From assembly GCF_000430725.1 (NCBI RefSeq), contig NZ_KE387212.1, positions 120,407 through 184,406 of the forward strand: 64,000 nt of DNA. The letters run 5' to 3'. A program made the position numbers and the translations under genes. This DNA is from Azohydromonas australica DSM 1124 (lineage in GTDB: Bacteria; Pseudomonadota; Gammaproteobacteria; Burkholderiales; Burkholderiaceae_C). Shown here in pieces: positions 62,403 through 64,000 of the stretch; position 1 is the first letter of the stretch; every line of letters begins with the position of its first letter. Below the pieces are notes generated by a model. The model did not search any database. It was not told the origin of the DNA and was given only the letters and a program-made list of their open reading frames with translations.

Positions 62403-63254
62403 ATGCTCAAGCACCTGACCCTGGCCCACCTGACGCTGGGCACCACGCCACTGCAGACCATCGAGGCCGCGGCTGCCGCCGGTTTCGGCGCGGTGGGCCT
62501 GCGCATCTGCGCACGCCGGCCCGGCGAGCCGTTCGACACACCCGTGCTGGGTGTGCCCACCATGGTGCGGCAGCTGCGCCAGCGCGCCAGCGACCTGGGC
62601 GTGCGGCTGTCCAACGTCTCGGCCTACCAGTTCTACCCCGAAGTCGGCTGGGATGACGTGGCACCGGTCATCGACACGGTGGCCGAGCTGCAGGTACCGA
62701 TCATCGTTGCCAACTGCTTCGACCCCGACACGGCCCGGTTCACCGATGTGTTCGGCCGCTACTGCGAGCGTGCAGCACAGGCCGGCATCCGCATGGCGCT
62801 GGAGTTCCTGCCCTACAGCGGCGTGCGGGACCTCGCCACGGCCTGCCGCATCGTGGCGTCGGTCGGTACGGCCAGCGCGGGCCTGCTGATCGATGCGCTG
62901 CATCTGGACCGCTGCGGCGGTGGCCCGCAGGACCTGCGCGGGCTCCCGGCAGAGCGTGTGGTGTTCGCTCAGCTGTGCGATGCCCGCCGGCCGGATGGTC
63001 CCATGACCGATGCCGAGCTGCTCGCGGAGGCCCGCACCGCGCGGCTGCCGGCTGGCACGGGAGCGCTGCCGCTGTTCGATTTCCTCGACGCGCTGCCGCC
63101 TGGATGCGAGATCGAGTACGAGGTGGCACGCGCCGACATGGCCCAACGCTCGCCGCTGGAAAAAGCCCTGGCGGCGGCGGCGGACGCCAGCCGTTTCATG
63201 GAGAGGTATTCACGGCGACACCATGCCGCCGTCACGGAAGGAACCAACGCATGA
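62403..63254 (+). CDS. Sugar phosphate isomerase/epimerase family protein (xylose-isomerase-like TIM barrel)
   Basis: A 283-residue TIM-barrel protein of the AP-endonuclease-2/IolE-like family. Metal-binding residues appear in the usual order: Glu in ALEFLPYSG, Asp-His in LLIDALHLDR, and Glu in CEIEYEV. The start at 62403 follows the Ldh stop by 25 bases and its stop overlaps the next ATG (ATGA). It probably isomerises or dehydrates a keto-sugar acid. The substrate cannot be told from sequence. Confidence 0.85.
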   Translation: MLKHLTLAHLTLGTTPLQTIEAAAAAGFGAVGLRICARRPGEPFDTPVLGVPTMVRQLRQRASDLGVRLSNVSAYQFYPEVGWDDVAPVIDTVAELQVPIIVANCFDPDTARFTDVFGRYCERAAQAGIRMALEFLPYSGVRDLATACRIVASVGTASAGLLIDALHLDRCGGGPQDLRGLPAERVVFAQLCDARRPDGPMTDAELLAEARTARLPAGTGALPLFDFLDALPPGCEIEYEVARADMAQRSPLEKALAAAADASRFMERYSRRHHAAVTEGTNA

Positions 63255-64000
63255 GCGCCACGACCACCAAGCCCCTGCGCGTCGGGGTGCTGGGCTGCGG
63301 CATGATCAGCGCGGACCATTTCACCGCCTGGCAGCGTGCCCAGGGTGCGCAGGTGGTGGCGGTCTGCGATCCGGTGCGCGACCGCGCGCAGGCCCGGGCA
63401 GACCAGTTCGGCATCGCGCAGGTCTACGACGATGCGCAGGCCATGATGGCTTCGGGCCCGCTCGATGCCGTGGACATCATCACGCCGCGCGAAACGCATG
63501 CCGGCATGGTGCGGCTGGCAGCCCGGCACGGGCTGCACGCGCTGTGCGAGAAGCCGCTGTGTCCGACCTATGGGGAGGCCGTCGAGCTGGTGCGCGAGGT
63601 GGGCGACACCATCCACGTGATGGTCAACGAGAACTGGCGCTACCGGGCCTACTTCCTGAAGGTCGCGCAATGGCTCAAGGCAGGGCGGCTCGGCACGGTC
63701 ACGCAGGCACGCATCGCGCTGTGGCGTTCGAGCATGCTGCCGCGCCGGGAGGACGGCCGCATCCACGCCCTGACGCGCCAAGCCTTCCTCGCCCGCGAGG
63801 AGCGCGTGCTGATCGCCGAGTCGCTGATCCACGAGATCGACGTGGCGCGCGCGCTCTTCGGCGAGATGGAGCTCGTCGCCTGCAGCACCGGCCATGCATG
63901 CCGGGAAATCGTGGGCGAGGACAGCGCCACGCTGCTGCTGCGCGCTCGGCATGGACTGACCGTGACGATCGACGGCGTGATGACGGCTGCCGGGCACGAG
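63251..64000 (+). CDS. Gfo/Idh/MocA family oxidoreductase (partial, C-terminus beyond window)
   Basis: The first 250 codons are in the window; the gene continues past base 64000. The N-terminal Rossmann fold shows VGVLGCGMISADH and VVAVCDP, then the conserved EKP motif in LCEKPLCPTYGEA and the start of the C-terminal alpha/beta domain with the SLIHEIDVARALFG helix that carries the active-site His. It is coupled to the isomerase gene by a four-base overlap. It likely oxidises a sugar, inositol or sugar acid with NAD(P) in the same pathway. Confidence 0.9.
   Translation, partial: MSATTTKPLRVGVLGCGMISADHFTAWQRAQGAQVVAVCDPVRDRAQARADQFGIAQVYDDAQAMMASGPLDAVDIITPRETHAGMVRLAARHGLHALCEKPLCPTYGEAVELVREVGDTIHVMVNENWRYRAYFLKVAQWLKAGRLGTVTQARIALWRSSMLPRREDGRIHALTRQAFLAREERVLIAESLIHEIDVARALFGEMELVACSTGHACREIVGEDSATLLLRARHGLTVTIDGVMTAAGHE

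Overview
The window is very GC-rich, with strong third-position GC and long spurious antisense frames. Five periplasmic Bug/TctC-type solute receptors, LysR-controlled catabolic operons, PEP-CTERM proteins and a MobA-type 3-hydroxybenzoate hydroxylase point to a betaproteobacterium of the order Burkholderiales (Comamonadaceae or a relative). No rRNA, tRNA, CRISPR array, insertion sequence or prophage was seen. Genes run off both ends: an ABC ATPase on the left and a Gfo/Idh/MocA dehydrogenase on the right.

Layout. 1-8.2 kb is an organosulfur module: a sulfonate-type ABC transporter, a LysR regulator, a four-domain rhodanese, a Gln-type thiol dioxygenase, an acyl-CoA-dehydrogenase-fold flavoprotein and, divergently, an SsuD-like flavin monooxygenase. 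A shared T-N11-A operator lies upstream of the transporter and between the two divergent flavoenzymes, suggesting one LysR regulon. 8.4-18.2 kb is signalling: two paralogous hybrid histidine kinases flank a GAF-GAF-(degenerate GGDEF)-EAL protein, with a HAF-repeat PEP-CTERM protein between. 18.2-25.4 kb is a LysR-controlled operon for an unknown carboxylic acid: Bug receptor, NDP-forming acyl-CoA synthetase, two enoyl-CoA hydratases and an aldehyde dehydrogenase. 25.5-29.8 kb holds a secreted S51/cyanophycinase-like peptidase, an aldo/keto reductase, an MFS exporter and its LysR.

29.8-33.8 kb is an exopolysaccharide-type operon (processive GT2 synthase, acyltransferase 3, BcsS-like outer-membrane protein). 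It is followed by AT-richer DNA with one small membrane-protein gene and a second PEP-CTERM gene behind a sigma-54-like promoter. 36-38.6 kb has three envelope or unknown proteins. 38.7-43.4 kb is a LysR-ALDH-Bug-maleylacetate reductase operon, then a Tat-exported DUF839/PhoX-like protein.

45.0-53.1 kb is the most interesting part. A TetR regulator with a large palindromic operator precedes one operon for a hydrolase, a VOC protein, an aryl-acid ligase, a hot-dog thioesterase, a salicylyl-CoA/anthraniloyl-CoA-type hydroxylase, a Bug receptor and maleate isomerase. Together these outline a CoA-dependent route from an ortho-substituted benzoate through a gentisate-like intermediate to maleate and fumarate, but without the usual cupin dioxygenase or FAH-type hydrolase. 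mobA and another Bug receptor lie opposite. The last 8 kb contain a GIDE-LemA membrane pair and a LysR/Bug/Ldh/isomerase/oxidoreductase operon. All functional calls come from reading motifs; no database search was run.
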